A DNA stretch of 15,618 bases, taken from the NCBI GenBank assembly GCA_903865465.1, contig CAIPJU010000635.1:1-15618 (forward strand). Reading direction: 5' to 3'. Positions 15,505-15,618 of this stretch are shown one piece after another. The DNA comes from an uncultured Bacteroidota bacterium. Lineage in GTDB: Bacteria > Bacteroidota > Bacteroidia > Bacteroidales > VadinHA17. The notes under the pieces are model-generated. The model searched no databases. It saw nothing but the letters and a program-made list of their open reading frames with translations, and had not been told where the DNA came from. A program made the position numbers and the translations under genes. Each line of letters starts with the position of its first letter. The first letter of the stretch is position 1.

Positions 15505-15618
15505 ATGGATTTACTTAAAATAGCCATACAGAAAAGCGGAAGGTTAAGCGAAAATTCAAAAAACCTGCTGGAAGAATGCGGGATTAAATTCTCAAACGGA
15601 ATAAGCGTACTTAAAACC
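15505..15618 (+). CDS. hisG: ATP phosphoribosyltransferase, N-terminal part (runs off the right edge)
   Basis: It catalyses the first step of histidine synthesis, joining ATP and phosphoribosyl pyrophosphate. Only 38 codons are present, starting at an ATG after an AT-rich spacer. Residues 3-12 (LLKIAIQKSG), followed by RLSENSKNLLEECGIKFSNG, match the HisG N-terminus as I know it from Bacteroidota. The histidine-rich leader directly upstream supports the call independently. Whether it is the long or short HisG form cannot be seen here. A weak inverted repeat, TTCCCGG/CCGGAA (15470-15492), precedes the start. Confidence 0.92.
   Translation, partial: MDLLKIAIQKSGRLSENSKNLLEECGIKFSNGISVLKT

Overview
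The window looks like a chromosomal segment of a member of the Bacteroidota, probably Bacteroidales-like. Two promoters match the lineage's TTG/TTTG (-33) plus TAnnTTTG (-7) pattern. Starts are preceded by A-rich stretches rather than Shine-Dalgarno sequences. The proteins resemble Bacteroidota versions of their families, and a large secreted glycoside hydrolase family 2 (GH2) gene sits next door. All family calls come from reading the sequence and from memory of the families; no database search was run.

Layout. Positions 1-3034 (minus strand) hold most of a secreted GH2 beta-galactosidase-like gene whose 3' end lies beyond the left edge. Positions 3035-3491 are an AT-rich divergent control region with an inverted repeat, a perfect palindrome, a sigma-type promoter and a complete transcription attenuator. 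Positions 3492-15291 (plus strand) are one continuous branched-chain amino acid operon: ilvD, ilvB, ilvN, ilvC, leuA, leuC, leuD, cimA, leuB. Positions 15292-15504 hold a second promoter and attenuator, this time with a histidine-rich leader peptide. They are followed at 15505 by the start of hisG, which runs off the right edge.

How the genes work together. IlvBN, IlvC and IlvD make the 2-keto acid precursors of valine and isoleucine. LeuA, LeuCD and LeuB extend 2-ketoisovalerate to the leucine precursor. The extra LeuA-like protein closely resembles the Leptospira-type citramalate synthase (CimA). With LeuCD and LeuB it would make 2-ketobutyrate from pyruvate and acetyl-CoA, a threonine-independent route to isoleucine. 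No ilvA or ilvE is present in the window.

The most notable result is a pair of short genes missed by ordinary ORF calling. One is a 19-codon, TTG-initiated leader peptide (MKKALIHIIVLHLIEAKCS) upstream of ilvD. The other is an 18-codon leader peptide (MNTVISHHHSHICTLTRR) upstream of hisG. Each is followed by a strong intrinsic terminator. In each case an alternative antiterminator pairing can be drawn whose 5' strand lies where a ribosome finishing the leader would cover it. Both are minimal ribosome-mediated attenuators. Because no other terminator is seen after leuB, the his attenuator probably also ends the ilv-leu transcript.
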